Assembly (NCBI GenBank): GCA_900542145.1
Contig: UQMF01000006.1
Span: 69,020 to 133,019 of the forward strand
Source: an uncultured Oscillospiraceae bacterium
GTDB taxonomy: Bacteria; Bacillota; Clostridia; Oscillospirales; Ruminococcaceae
Reading direction: 5' to 3'
Length of the DNA stretch: 64,000 nt
Shown here: positions 18,399 to 27,906 of the stretch, one piece after another
Layout of the letters: every line of letters starts with the position of its first letter
Numbering within the stretch: position 1 is the stretch's first letter
Position numbers and translations under genes: made by a program
The notes under the pieces: model-generated
Database searches by the model: none
Told to the model about the DNA's origin: nothing
The model's input: only the letters and a program-made list of their open reading frames with translations

Positions 18399-19625
18399 GT
18401 GAATTTTCTGCTGTATTTCCTGCTGCGCCGTCTGTTCGTGCGCATGGAACTGACCCCGGACAGCATTTCCGTGTCCAAGGGGCTGATATTCCGCCGCAGA
18501 TGTGAAATACCGCTTAGTGCGGTGACCAGGATAGAGATACGCCGCACCGTACTGCTGCGCCTTCTCCGGGGGAAACGCGTGGAAATAAGCACGCTCTCCG
18601 GGGGAGTGTGGTTCTACCTGAGCAGCCGGGAGCGGCTGCCATTCCTGCCGGAGTACTCCGGTGCGTGCGTAAAAGCAGCTCCGCTGCAGGCGATAGCCGG
18701 GGCGTTCATAGACACCCGCGCCCTCAGCGGAGTAATTACGTTCGGGCTGCTGCTGAACCGCGCCGGCAGCGTTTTCGGCAGCGAAAGCTTCAGCCGGATA
18801 ATGTCCCTCATGCTGGGCGCCGCCGAGGGAGTCACGAGGATACTCGGGGAGCTGCACATCGCAGTGCCCCGGGTAACTGCGTTCGTCGTAGTATTCATCG
18901 CCGCCGCGTGGCTGTTAGTGTTCCTCAAAAAAGCGGTGGGAATGCTGCGGTTCCGTATTTCCTGCGAGGGCGGATACGTCACGGTGCGCCGGGGCGTATT
19001 TACATTATATGAATTCCGCCTCGTCCGGAATAACCTCACCGGAATACTGTGCTGCGACACCCTTACCACGCTGCTCCTGCGCGCCGCGCCGCTGTACGCC
19101 CACGATGTGATGATATTTCCGCCGGTCAGCCGCCGCACTGCGTACCGGATACTCTCAAAGCTGTGCGGAATAACTCCGCCGGAGCCGCAGATACGGCCGC
19201 CGTTTTCCGCTTTGTTCGGACACTGCGCCGCGCCGCTCGGCTGGCTGGGTGTATTCACCGCCGCGCTTCTGCTGACGTTCATCACGGAGCCAATTGCCGA
19301 CGACCTGGCGCGGTCCGTCCTGTGGAGCGGAGCCGCGATAAGCCTGTGGTTCACCGGAGCCTACGCCGTATACATGCGGCTCAGCTGGCTTTCCCACAGC
19401 GGCGGAGTTTACGGCATTGCATTCCGGCGCGGCGCGCGGCTTTACACCGCGGCAATCCCCGACCGGAAGATGGTAATGCTGACAACGGGGCGGAATATAT
19501 TCCAGCGATTCTCCGGAATGTGCGACATCACGCTGTCCATCGCCGGGAGGAAAAAGTTCCGGCTGCGGAATATTCCCTGCGCCGACGTCCGCGCAGAGAT
19601 CACTGACCCCGGCTCAGCACCGTGA
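18399..19625 (+). CDS. Bacterial PH-domain membrane protein
   Basis: A 408-residue protein with a GTG start behind AAAGGGG. Residues 12-85 look like a bacterial PH domain of the YdbS/YdbT type (LTPDSISVSKGLIFRRRCEI). Hydrophobic segments near 105-125, 155-180 and 275-325 should span the membrane. A second PH-like stretch (FRISCEGGYVTVRRGVFTLY) lies near 190-250 and a third at the C-terminus. YdbS/YdbT-type proteins have no settled function. It is divergent from glmU and convergent with the decarboxylase, whose stop it overlaps by 26 bases. Confidence 0.75.
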   Translation: MNFLLYFLLRRLFVRMELTPDSISVSKGLIFRRRCEIPLSAVTRIEIRRTVLLRLLRGKRVEISTLSGGVWFYLSSRERLPFLPEYSGACVKAAPLQAIAGAFIDTRALSGVITFGLLLNRAGSVFGSESFSRIMSLMLGAAEGVTRILGELHIAVPRVTAFVVVFIAAAWLLVFLKKAVGMLRFRISCEGGYVTVRRGVFTLYEFRLVRNNLTGILCCDTLTTLLLRAAPLYAHDVMIFPPVSRRTAYRILSKLCGITPPEPQIRPPFSALFGHCAAPLGWLGVFTAALLLTFITEPIADDLARSVLWSGAAISLWFTGAYAVYMRLSWLSHSGGVYGIAFRRGARLYTAAIPDRKMVMLTTGRNIFQRFSGMCDITLSIAGRKKFRLRNIPCADVRAEITDPGSAP

Positions 19626-20889
19626 TGTCCTTCACGCCGTAAAGCCGGAGCGCTTCCGCGGCCTCTGCGTCAATACGCTCCCCCGGCATGACTATCGGAA
19701 TGCAGGGAGGGCACGGCGACTGAATTCCGCCGCATATCTCCCCGACCGCCTGCTCAACGGGCAGCGTCCTGTGCGCCGCGAAAACCGCCTCCCGGACAGA
19801 CATCTCCTGCTTCGGCTGGATAACGGGGTACTGTACCATCGGCAGCGCCGCCCTCTGCCCTATCAGGGACAGCGCGGTGAACGCACGCTGGCAGTCCTCC
19901 ACGGTGGTTATCGCCGAGAAAAGCAGGACTATGTAGTTCTCGTCCGCCATCTCGCATTCAACGCCACTCGCCCGGAGCTGCGCCGCGAATTCAACGCCCC
20001 TCCAGCCCCACGCCCGGGTGTTGATGGTAATGCGCAGGGGGTCGCTCTTCCTGATGATGAATCCCATAGCGGCAAGGTCGGACTTGAGCTTTGCCACGCT
20101 GGCGCAGGCACGGTTCACACAGTCGATGTCCGTGGCTATCCTGTCGTTGAACTTGTCCAGGCTGTCCAGGATAAGGTAGGACGGGCTGCTGCTTCCAAAC
20201 AGCGCCATCATCTCCTTTGCCCGGGAATGCTCCGTGCCCTTTGAGAAGTGCAGATACGCCGCGCCGGTCAGAGCCGGGAGCGTTTTATGCGCGGATTCTG
20301 CGGAAATCACCGGATAGCCGAATTCCATCGGGTGGAGGTAATCCCTGCCGAATGCCGCCTTGCTGACGAACCGCAGATAAGCCCCGTGCGCATTGTCGCA
20401 AACCACGGGTATCCCCGGATTCTCCGCACGGCAGGTACCGCCGTAGTAATCTATATTAGTGAGGAAAAGCGCGTCCGCACCCTCCAGAGCCTGCCCGGAG
20501 CAATCCACCGCAGCAGTTGGGTATTCCTTGGGATACAGCCATAGTATATCCAGGTCGAGCAGCGCCGCAGCGGATACAAGGCTCCTGTGCGAGCAGCGCC
20601 CGGCGGCAATCTTCCTGCAGCCCTGGGACTTCAGCAGCGCCAGCGCCGCCTGTATCGCAAGAGTGCTTCCCCCGGCGGAATAGCAGGTGCGCTCCGCCCC
20701 GAATATCCTGGCGGCAATGGCTTCGCTCTGGGCGATAACTCCGCCGGAGTACTCGGTTTCGTAAAGGCTGTCCGCGCCCTCTATCTCGGTTATGTCCCTC
20801 GGACTTTCGCCGTTGTGCCCCGGCATGTGCAGGCGCAGCATTTCCTTTCTGCCGTATTCGTCAAGAAAATCAGATATCGGTGTTTTCAT
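19600..20889 (-). CDS. Orn/Lys/Arg decarboxylase family protein
   Basis: A PLP-dependent fold-type I decarboxylase of the compact Firmicutes form (429 residues; YaaO/SpeA group), probably making cadaverine, agmatine or putrescine. The N-terminal LHMPGHN, CDNAHGAY (Asp165 to hold the PLP nitrogen) and SAHKTLPALTG (Lys202 as the Schiff-base lysine) are intact. Substrate cannot be read from sequence. It starts 16 bases after the downstream PrsA-like lipoprotein gene. The pot genes at 49.5-54 kb provide uptake of the same class of compound. Confidence 0.88.
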   Translation of the reverse strand: MKTPISDFLDEYGRKEMLRLHMPGHNGESPRDITEIEGADSLYETEYSGGVIAQSEAIAARIFGAERTCYSAGGSTLAIQAALALLKSQGCRKIAAGRCSHRSLVSAAALLDLDILWLYPKEYPTAAVDCSGQALEGADALFLTNIDYYGGTCRAENPGIPVVCDNAHGAYLRFVSKAAFGRDYLHPMEFGYPVISAESAHKTLPALTGAAYLHFSKGTEHSRAKEMMALFGSSSPSYLILDSLDKFNDRIATDIDCVNRACASVAKLKSDLAAMGFIIRKSDPLRITINTRAWGWRGVEFAAQLRASGVECEMADENYIVLLFSAITTVEDCQRAFTALSLIGQRAALPMVQYPVIQPKQEMSVREAVFAAHRTLPVEQAVGEICGGIQSPCPPCIPIVMPGERIDAEAAEALRLYGVKDITVLSRGQ

Positions 20890-20905
20890 TTATTTCTCCG
20901 GTCAG

Positions 20906-22114
20906 TCAGATCCCCAGGAGGTCGTTTCTGATCTCATAGGAATATTCATTCTTCCATTTTTCAAATTCTGTGTTGAACAGCTCGGTCTTTTTCTGTTCCA
21001 GGAGGTATTCCCTCATGCTTTCCGCCGTGGAATTCAGCGTTTCGTCGGAAACGACTGCATCCTCCGCATAGCGCAGGATATAGTACCCGTAATCCGTCAC
21101 CGCGGCGTCCGTTCCGCCCACGCCGTCAATTCCCATGGCGCAGTCGTATATCTCAGAGCCGAAAAGCTCCGTGCCCGGCGTGATGAGGAATATTCCGTTC
21201 CCCTCGTCCTCGTCAAACTCCGTCATGAGTTCCGAGAAATCATCTCCGGCGACTATCCGCGCCATCACTTTCTCATAGCGTCCCTCCAGGGCGCCCAGGC
21301 TCTCCTCTCGGAATCTGTCCGCGCCCTCGTCGTCGCCGTCGGAGCGAAGCTTTACTATCTGCGAATATGTATCATAATCGAACCCGATAAGGATACCCTG
21401 CACCTTTCTGGAGCCTTCGGGAATCCACAGGCTGGCGTAAGTCTGTCCGCTGTAGTTCGCCGGATTCTCCTCATACGCCGATTTAGCCGCCGCAATAAGC
21501 GCCTGGAGCTGGCTGCTGAGTTCCTCGTCCGTAACCTCTGCGCCGCCGCACAGACTGTCCGTCAGCTTCTGCTTCATGAGCACCGCCTCCTGCCAGTTGT
21601 AGAAGGTGTCCTCGCTGATACCGCAGGTGGTGAGGAGCTGCTGGTACTGCTCCTCCGTCCGGGAGTCCAGCTCCTCGTCGGAAAGCGTATCGTCCGCAGA
21701 TTCCGCCGCAGACCTCAGGCTGCTTTTGATGGACTCAATGCCGGTATTCACATCGCTGCGTATCTCCGCCTGCTCGCTGTCGGTTATCTCAAGACCGTAT
21801 TCCGCAAATTTCGCCCGGATCAGCTTTTCCTCGATAATGCTGTCGATGACCTGCTGCTGCGCCTGGGACAGGGTTTCCGCGTCGGTATCGGCGGCATAGC
21901 CGTTCTTCGAAAGGTAGTAGAGGTACTCCCCGAGGTATTCCTCCCGGGTAACGTCCATTCCCTCTGCGCCGTTGGTGGGGGCGGCAACGATGACCGCCTG
22001 TCCGCTCTCCGCTTCGGAGGTTTCCGCTGAACCGCCGGATACAGCTGGCTTTACGGTGCAGCCGGACAGTATCGCTGCGGCTGCCGCAGCGGCAAGTAAT
22101 TCTCTTATCCTCAT
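20906..22114 (-). CDS. PrsA-like foldase lipoprotein, second copy
   Basis: A 402-residue lipoprotein with lipobox LSGC (Cys19). The central part matches the SurA/PrsA layout, with an N-terminal helical chaperone region and a parvulin-like segment from about residue 230. It is paralogous to the neighbour at 22118-23452: both share an IL(I/L)xFD start of the parvulin region and a (R/Q)(S/A)(D/N)GDDE stretch. The parvulin catalytic residues are not obvious, so it may be a chaperone without isomerase activity. It lies 3 bases after the first copy. Confidence 0.78.
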   Translation of the reverse strand: MRIRELLAAAAAAAILSGCTVKPAVSGGSAETSEAESGQAVIVAAPTNGAEGMDVTREEYLGEYLYYLSKNGYAADTDAETLSQAQQQVIDSIIEEKLIRAKFAEYGLEITDSEQAEIRSDVNTGIESIKSSLRSAAESADDTLSDEELDSRTEEQYQQLLTTCGISEDTFYNWQEAVLMKQKLTDSLCGGAEVTDEELSSQLQALIAAAKSAYEENPANYSGQTYASLWIPEGSRKVQGILIGFDYDTYSQIVKLRSDGDDEGADRFREESLGALEGRYEKVMARIVAGDDFSELMTEFDEDEGNGIFLITPGTELFGSEIYDCAMGIDGVGGTDAAVTDYGYYILRYAEDAVVSDETLNSTAESMREYLLEQKKTELFNTEFEKWKNEYSYEIRNDLLGI

Positions 22115-22117
22115 GGA

Positions 22118-23452
22118 TTACTCCGCAGCGCTTTCAGCGGCGGAGCCGGAAGCCGCGCTGTCGGAAGCTGTTCCGGAAGTAGTGCTTTCAGCGGCGGAAT
22201 CAGACGCGGTGCTCTCCTCGGTGGTGGGCTGCGGTTCGTCAATGTCGAGGGTATTGTAAGCTATATCGTAGCTGTATTCCTCGTGCCACTGTTCCATCGC
22301 CTCATCGTATGCGGTGTCGGCTGCGGTTTCCTGAAGGCTCTCCAGGATAACGTCGATTATCTTCTGGGTAGTTTCATCGTCAAGCTTTGCGTCTGCGGCA
22401 TACTGGAGAATATGCACGCCGATGTCCGTGGTCACTATCTTATAGTCGCCGATGTTCTCAAGCTCATACGCACCCTGCTGGAACTCCTTGTAGTAGATTC
22501 CGCCCTCCGGCACGACAAGATATCCCTCGAATCCGTCCTGGGTGCTGCCGGAATCATCCGAGTATTCCTTCACCATCTCATCGAAATCTGCGCCGCTGTC
22601 AAGCTGTGCGACTATCTCCTCCGCCTTGGGCATGAGCTTTTCGGCAGCCGCCTCCCGGGCGGATTCCGCCGCCTCGTCATCGCCGTTGGCGCGCTGGGTG
22701 CTTATCTCCGTGGAATCCGCGTCGTCGAACTTCAGCAGGATATGCTTTATCCGGCGTGAATTCTCCGGCAGCCAGTAGTAGCTGTAGTAGGAATAGGACT
22801 CGTAATATGTCGGCTCCTGCTCGTACATGTCCTTTATTCCGCTGACGATCTCCTCGTATTCCTTCTCGGCGTCGGTGCGGTCAATGGTATTGTCCTCCGC
22901 CAGCTTCGCCTTTACTTTCTCCTTTATCTTATCGGTGCGCACGGACATCAGGATATCGTCCCGGGTCATGCCGCATTCCGTCAGCTTCTCATCGAAATAC
23001 GCCTCAGCCTCTTTAAGTATCGCGTCCTCGCCGACGACCTCGCCGGTTCCGCTCTCGCCGGCATTGACGTAGTTCTTGCAGCTCTCAATATAGCCGTCGA
23101 TGAGCTGGTTGTAGCTTTCCTCAACGGCGGTCTGGTCCTCCTCGCTAAGTGTCACGCCCAGTTTCTCCGCCTGATCGAGTATTATCTTCTCGTCAATAAG
23201 CCCGTTGATAATGGTGCTGCGCTGCGCCGCGCACTTCTCCGTCACCTCGGAAGCGGTGTCATCGGGTATCTGCTGCTGGAACAGCCAGAACTTGTACTGC
23301 TTGTTGAAGTCGTCAATGCTTATCGTGAGGTCCTTTTTGTTGCTTACGGAGCCGGTCACCCACGCCGCGTCGGACGACGGACGGACTGAGCAGCCGCAGC
23401 TTAATATAATTGCCGCCGCAGCAAGGGCAGCTGTTAATTTTCTGAAGTTCAT
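22118..23452 (-). CDS. PrsA-like peptidyl-prolyl isomerase lipoprotein
   Basis: A 444-residue exported foldase with lipobox SCGC (lipidated Cys near 20). The parvulin domain begins at RRIKHILLKFDD and continues through FDEMVKEYSDDSGS and DIGVHILQYA, which follow the PpiC pattern. The frame extends to 23509, but AAAGGAAT lies just before the ATG at 23452 and the signal peptide begins there. The tail is Ser/Ala/Glu-rich. It is first in a three-gene operon with its paralog and the decarboxylase. Confidence 0.85.
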   Translation of the reverse strand: MNFRKLTAALAAAAIILSCGCSVRPSSDAAWVTGSVSNKKDLTISIDDFNKQYKFWLFQQQIPDDTASEVTEKCAAQRSTIINGLIDEKIILDQAEKLGVTLSEEDQTAVEESYNQLIDGYIESCKNYVNAGESGTGEVVGEDAILKEAEAYFDEKLTECGMTRDDILMSVRTDKIKEKVKAKLAEDNTIDRTDAEKEYEEIVSGIKDMYEQEPTYYESYSYYSYYWLPENSRRIKHILLKFDDADSTEISTQRANGDDEAAESAREAAAEKLMPKAEEIVAQLDSGADFDEMVKEYSDDSGSTQDGFEGYLVVPEGGIYYKEFQQGAYELENIGDYKIVTTDIGVHILQYAADAKLDDETTQKIIDVILESLQETAADTAYDEAMEQWHEEYSYDIAYNTLDIDEPQPTTEESTASDSAAESTTSGTASDSAASGSAAESAAE

Positions 23453-23531
23453 GATTATTCCTTTCCTTTGCCGGAGCCGCTCCGGCGCTGTCATGTTTTC
23501 TCCCTGCACACATGCAGGGACATCTTTTTTT

Positions 23532-23560
23532 ATTATAGCATATGTCCAAAGAAAAATAAA
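23532..23560 (-). promoter_or_regulatory. Extended -10 promoter of the PrsA-like operon
   Basis: On the minus strand TATAAT (23532-23537) is preceded by TGC, an extended -10. The -35 position (TTTATT) is weak. Confidence 0.45.
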
Positions 23561-23603
23561 TACAAAAATATAAAATCTCTGATGAAATATTTCTGAAAAG
23601 TGA

Positions 23604-23631
23604 TGATTTTTTTCCGAATATATGGTATAAT
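23604..23631 (+). promoter_or_regulatory. Extended -10 promoter of the BMP lipoprotein gene
   Basis: TATAAT at 23626-23631 follows TGG, with TGATTT at 23604-23609 as a poor -35. GGAGG precedes the ATG at 23710. Confidence 0.45.
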
Positions 23632-23709
23632 GGTTGTGTACAAGCTATTTGAACCGGAAAATCTAAACCGGAAGTATTATCATCTGAACAATATACCGGA
23701 GGTATAGAC

Positions 23710-24894
23710 ATGAGCACAAACTGGCTGAAAAGAATAGCAGCGGCAACAGCACTGGTGTTGGCGGTATCATCTCTGACGGCATGCGGGGATTCCACGGGGA
23801 CTAGCGAAACTGAGGGCACCGCAGAGGGCACGGGCGAGGCCACCTCAGAGGCGCAGCCTGCTGCAAAGCTCGGCTTTATATACAACGGCAGCGTGGATGT
23901 CGCAGGATTCTCCGCCGACTGCAACCAGCAGCGCATAGCCGCGCAGGAATACACCAACGTTGAGTCGGAATACATAGACAATGTGAATGTCGGGGATTTC
24001 GAGAAGGCGGTGAAAATGCTGGTCGATGACGGCTGCACCCATATCGTGTCCGGCAGCCCGGTATTCTCCCACGCCATCAATCCCGTATCGCAGAACTACA
24101 TGAACATCAACTTCATAGACTACGGCTCCAGCATGCGCTCCGTGAACATATTTGCCTACACCGAGAGCGTGTACCAGGCGGCGTATGTCGCAGGCATGGC
24201 GGCGGCATATAACTCCACCAGCGAGAAAATAGGCATCGTGGTGGACCCCTCCATGCTCTACACCGTACAGGTGACTGACGCAGCGCAGCTCGGCGCACAG
24301 ATCGTGTATTCCACCGCGCAGACCGTATACGCCGCCGCCCGGGAAAGCAGCGAGATACACAACGCTGTAGACGCGCTGGTACGCAGCGGCTGTGATGTCA
24401 TCATCAGCTATACAGCCTCCGCTGAAACCGTGGATTACTGCGAGCAGAAGGGCGTGAAAGTCATCGGCAGCCTGGACTACCGCGAGAACGCCGCGGATTA
24501 CGAGAACCTGCTTCTGTACTTCTACTCCTGCCGCGACAGCTTCTATCTGGCGCAGTACAAGGAGATGGAGCAGGATTCATGGCAGCCGGAATCCTACCTC
24601 GGCTCCGTCGGAAACGGTGTTGTGCGTATCTCTGACGCGCTTCCTGCCGCAAAGGACGGCACCCAGGATATCATGAACAAGCTTATCCCCAAAGTGTCAA
24701 GCGGAAGCGCCTATATCTTCTCCGGGCAGCTCAAGGACGTGAACGGCTCCATCAAGCAGCGCGAAGACGAAGCAATGACCACCAGCGATATCCTTGCCGT
24801 CAACTGGTATGTAGAAGGCGTGGACCTTTCGCTGGATACGTTCATTGTGTCCAAGGATACTCCCACGGCTCACGAGCTTGTGATAAAAAAGTAA
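23710..24894 (+). CDS. BMP-family substrate-binding lipoprotein
   Basis: A 394-residue lipoprotein (lipobox LTAC, Cys about 25) of the BMP/PnrA/Med family of periplasmic-type binding proteins. Family members bind purine nucleosides or related ligands for ABC transporters or act as sensors. The Ser/Thr/Glu-rich linker after the lipobox and the segments KLGFIYNGSVDVAGFS, SGSPVFSHAI and KIGIVVDPSM fit. No ATPase or permease gene is adjacent, so it may work with a transporter encoded elsewhere. It is monocistronic, with its own promoter and terminator. Confidence 0.82.
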   Translation: MSTNWLKRIAAATALVLAVSSLTACGDSTGTSETEGTAEGTGEATSEAQPAAKLGFIYNGSVDVAGFSADCNQQRIAAQEYTNVESEYIDNVNVGDFEKAVKMLVDDGCTHIVSGSPVFSHAINPVSQNYMNINFIDYGSSMRSVNIFAYTESVYQAAYVAGMAAAYNSTSEKIGIVVDPSMLYTVQVTDAAQLGAQIVYSTAQTVYAAARESSEIHNAVDALVRSGCDVIISYTASAETVDYCEQKGVKVIGSLDYRENAADYENLLLYFYSCRDSFYLAQYKEMEQDSWQPESYLGSVGNGVVRISDALPAAKDGTQDIMNKLIPKVSSGSAYIFSGQLKDVNGSIKQREDEAMTTSDILAVNWYVEGVDLSLDTFIVSKDTPTAHELVIKK

Positions 24895-24901
24895 ACAAAC
24901 C

Positions 24902-24928
24902 GGGGCGGAATTAAGTTCCGCCCCTTTT
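24902..24928 (+). terminator. Terminator of the BMP lipoprotein gene
   Basis: GGGGCGGAA and TTCCGCCCC form a 9-bp perfect stem with a 5-nt loop, followed by TTTT, 7 bases after the stop. Confidence 0.88.
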
Positions 24929-24929
24929 C

Positions 24930-25247
24930 CTATCGTATCTCCAGGTCCTCCAGCAGGCGGTTCACCTCGGAGATACCGCGCAGGCGTATCCCCTCGGCAA
25001 GCTTCGCCGCGTCCGCCGGGTTTATTTCCTCCATCGGGGTGGAGTATACCTCCAGCGGCTCCTCCTCGCCGTCCCGGAAAAGCGCCGGCACGCCGTTGTA
25101 TTCCCTGACGATATAGCAGGAAACCTCCGCTGCGGTCTGTTCCGCCGCTTCAATGACCTTGCCGCCTATCCCGGCAACATATGCAGTACTTCCGCCTAAA
25201 AGGGCAAGCGCTGCCAGTCCTCCTATCATTCTTCCATAAAGTGACAT
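24930..25247 (-). CDS. Small signal-anchored hypothetical protein
   Basis: A 105-residue protein with a hydrophobic N-terminal segment (about 7-28) and a hydrophilic rest. The frame is open to 25445, but GGGAGGG lies 6 bases before the ATG at 25247, which gives a normal signal or anchor sequence. The short extracytoplasmic domain has no family motif I recognise; VSCYIVREYNGVPALFR resembles sporulation- or envelope-associated small proteins of Clostridia with conserved Tyr-Asn-Gly, but this is only a resemblance. It lies divergently to uvrC. Confidence 0.7.
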   Translation of the reverse strand: MSLYGRMIGGLAALALLGGSTAYVAGIGGKVIEAAEQTAAEVSCYIVREYNGVPALFRDGEEEPLEVYSTPMEEINPADAAKLAEGIRLRGISEVNRLLEDLEIR

Positions 25248-25389
25248 ATTATCCCTCCCGGAAGCGGCAGAAAACACGCCGCTTTTTTCTTTTGTCGTGA
25301 ATAGTATTGCGCTTTTCCGCGGAATTATCCGCTTTGTCCGGCTGCGGCGCAAAAAAAACCGGATAAGCGAAAAAAATCGCCTCAGATAC

Positions 25390-25418
25390 TTGTATTTTAC
25401 GAGAAAAAATGCTACAAT
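25390..25418 (+). promoter_or_regulatory. Promoter of uvrC-rsmD-coaD
   Basis: TTGTAT at 25390-25395 and TACAAT at 25413-25418 with 17 bp between. Confidence 0.6.
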
Positions 25419-25488
25419 AAATAGTGTATAACTTTTGGGCGGCACAGCATGTGAATTTCCGCCGCCCTATTCCGCACAGGAGGCGTGC

Positions 25489-27312
25489 ATGAACGAGCAT
25501 ATCGACTATCTCCGGGACAAGGCAAACCGTCTTTCCCTCAGCCCCGGCGTCTATCTGATGAAGGACAAGACCGGGAAGATAATCTATGTCGGCAAGGCAA
25601 AGGCGCTCAAGAACCGCGTGACCTCCTATTTCCGGCACGACGCCAACCACAACGCAAAGACACTGAAGCTGATCGACAACATCGTGGATTTCGACTTCAT
25701 CGTCTGCCCGAGCGAACTGGACGCGCTTGTGCTGGAATGCAGCCTGATAAAGCTGCACAAGCCGAAATACAACATTCTGCTCAAGGACGACAAGGGGTAT
25801 AACTACATCAAGGTGAGCAAGGGAGCCTATCCGCGGATATCCTACGCCCTCAACACCAACGACCCCGACGCCGACTACATCGGTCCCTTCACCAGCGGAT
25901 TCACCGTAAAACAGGCGGTGGAGGAGGTCAACACCATCTTCATGCTGCCCACCTGCAACCGCAGGTTCCCGATGGATTTCGGCAGGGAGCGCCCCTGCCT
26001 CAACATGCACATCAAGAAGTGCATGGGCGTCTGCCGCGGAAAGATATCCTCGGAAGAATACAGGAAGATCGTTGACGAAGCGCTGGATTACCTCCGCACC
26101 GGAAGCCAGAAATCCGTCGATCAGCTCACCGAGGAGATGAACGAAGCCGCCGAGAACCTGGAATTCGAGAAAGCCGCGAAGATACGCGACCGTATCCAGG
26201 CGATAACCCGGCTCAGGAACTCCCAGAAGATATTCGACTACAAGACCGACGACTACGACATAGTCGCACTCGCCCAGAATGTAAGCCTTGCCAGCGTGGC
26301 GGTGGTGAAATACCGCGGCGGAAGGCTCATCGACAAGGAGAATTTCTTCATCGGCGACGAATACGACCCGGGTACCATGCGCAGGGACTTTCTGCTGAGC
26401 TACTACCCCGACCGGGAGGATATCCCTAAGGAAATCTACATCGACGAGGAATTCGACGATATGGAGCTTGTCACTCAGCTTCTGCGCGAAAAGGCAGGGC
26501 ACGCGGTGAAATTCATCGTGCCGCAGCGCGGTCAGGGCATGGCGCAGATAGTTCTCGCCAAGAACAACGCGAGTGAATACCTCGCGCTGCGCGTTGGCAG
26601 GACCGCCAGGGAAATAAACGCCCTCGAGGACCTGCGCGACCTGCTGGGACTGGACAAGATACCGCTCATAATCGAGAGCTACGATATGTCCAACTTCGGC
26701 GAGGACGGACGCGTCGGCGGCATGATAGTCTACCGCAACGGACGGCCTTTCAAGCCGGGCTACCGCAGGTTCAACATCAAGGACGTCGTGGGAATAAACG
26801 ACTACGCCAGCATGCAGGAAGTACTGCGGCGGCGCATGCAGCGCTACCTCGACGGGGACGAAAGCTTCATGCCGCTCCCGGATCTGATACTGCTGGACGG
26901 CGGTCAGGGTCATGTCGCGGCGGTTTCGGAGGTGTTCGCACAGATGGGGATAGACGTCCCACTGTTCGGACTTGTCAAGGACAGCAAGCACCGCACCCGT
27001 GCGATAGCCAGGGAGGGCGGCGAGATAGCGATAAGCGCCAACAAGCCGCTGTTCAAGCTGCTCACCAATATCCAGGACGAGGTGCACCGCTATTCGATAA
27101 CATTTCAGCGCGTGAAGCACAAGCAAAAGACCTACGCCCTTGAGCTGACGGAAGTCCCCGGGATAGGCCAGGCAAAGGCACAGGCGCTGATGAAGGCGTT
27201 CAAGACCAGGCAGGAATTGAAAAACGCCGCCCCGGAGGAACTCCGGACGGCGGCAAAAATAAGCATAGAAAAGGCTCAGGAGCTGCACCAGTTCATTCAG
27301 GAGCGGTTCTGA
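25489..27312 (+). CDS. uvrC: Excinuclease ABC subunit C
   Basis: The incision subunit of nucleotide excision repair, cutting on both sides of a lesion with UvrB. The GIY-YIG domain lies near residues 16-95 (GVYLMKDKTGKIIYVGKAKAL at 20-40). A UVR motif at about 205-240 contacts UvrB. The RNase H-like endonuclease region includes SYDMSNFGEDGRVGGM, and a helix-hairpin-helix ends the protein. An AGGAGG site fixes the ATG at 25489, giving 607 residues. rsmD follows 15 bases after the stop. Confidence 0.95.
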   Translation: MNEHIDYLRDKANRLSLSPGVYLMKDKTGKIIYVGKAKALKNRVTSYFRHDANHNAKTLKLIDNIVDFDFIVCPSELDALVLECSLIKLHKPKYNILLKDDKGYNYIKVSKGAYPRISYALNTNDPDADYIGPFTSGFTVKQAVEEVNTIFMLPTCNRRFPMDFGRERPCLNMHIKKCMGVCRGKISSEEYRKIVDEALDYLRTGSQKSVDQLTEEMNEAAENLEFEKAAKIRDRIQAITRLRNSQKIFDYKTDDYDIVALAQNVSLASVAVVKYRGGRLIDKENFFIGDEYDPGTMRRDFLLSYYPDREDIPKEIYIDEEFDDMELVTQLLREKAGHAVKFIVPQRGQGMAQIVLAKNNASEYLALRVGRTAREINALEDLRDLLGLDKIPLIIESYDMSNFGEDGRVGGMIVYRNGRPFKPGYRRFNIKDVVGINDYASMQEVLRRRMQRYLDGDESFMPLPDLILLDGGQGHVAAVSEVFAQMGIDVPLFGLVKDSKHRTRAIAREGGEIAISANKPLFKLLTNIQDEVHRYSITFQRVKHKQKTYALELTEVPGIGQAKAQALMKAFKTRQELKNAAPEELRTAAKISIEKAQELHQFIQERF

Positions 27313-27327
27313 GCCGGGGAGAAACAT

Positions 27328-27906
27328 ATGAGAGTAATTACCGGAACGGCGCGCGGAAGAAAGCTCGTCACCGTCGAGGGCACGGAGGTAGTCCGCCCGA
27401 CGACCGACGGCGTTAAAGAAGCAATATTCAGCGCCATTCAGTTTGAGATAGAGGGCAGGACGGTGCTCGACCTGTTCGCAGGAAGCGGACAGCTGGGAAT
27501 CGAGGCGCTCAGCCGCGGCGCTAAGGAAGTCTATTTCATCGACAGCGCGGCGGTTTCCATCAGGGCGGTGCGCGAGAATCTGAAAAGCACCGGGCTGGAA
27601 GCTAACGCGAGAGTGGTGAACATGCCGTTCTCCGCATTCCTGAAAAGCACCCGGGCGACTTTCGACATAGCGATACTCGATCCGCCGTACAACTACAAGA
27701 TAATCCAGAAGGCGCTGCCGAATCTGGTGGAGAAGATGTCCGAAAACGGCGTGATAATCTGCGAGCACGAGAAGGAATGCGTACTCCCCCACGACATCGG
27801 CAGATTCGAGATAGTGAAGGTGCTGCGGCACTCCCGTACCTCCGTCACGATATACCGCCCCAGGCAGGAAGCCGAGGACGACCCCGGAAAGGAGCAGTCC
27901 GAATGA
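27328..27906 (+). CDS. rsmD: 16S rRNA (guanine-966-N2)-methyltransferase
   Basis: Methylates G966 of 16S rRNA. The 192-residue length and motifs fit: RVITGTARGRKL at the N-terminus, VLDLFAGSGQLGIEALSRGA for SAM binding, and DPPY as the N2-methylase catalytic motif. Its stop overlaps the coaD start by 4 bases (ATGA). The rsmD-coaD pair is conserved in Firmicutes. Confidence 0.95.
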   Translation: MRVITGTARGRKLVTVEGTEVVRPTTDGVKEAIFSAIQFEIEGRTVLDLFAGSGQLGIEALSRGAKEVYFIDSAAVSIRAVRENLKSTGLEANARVVNMPFSAFLKSTRATFDIAILDPPYNYKIIQKALPNLVEKMSENGVIICEHEKECVLPHDIGRFEIVKVLRHSRTSVTIYRPRQEAEDDPGKEQSE

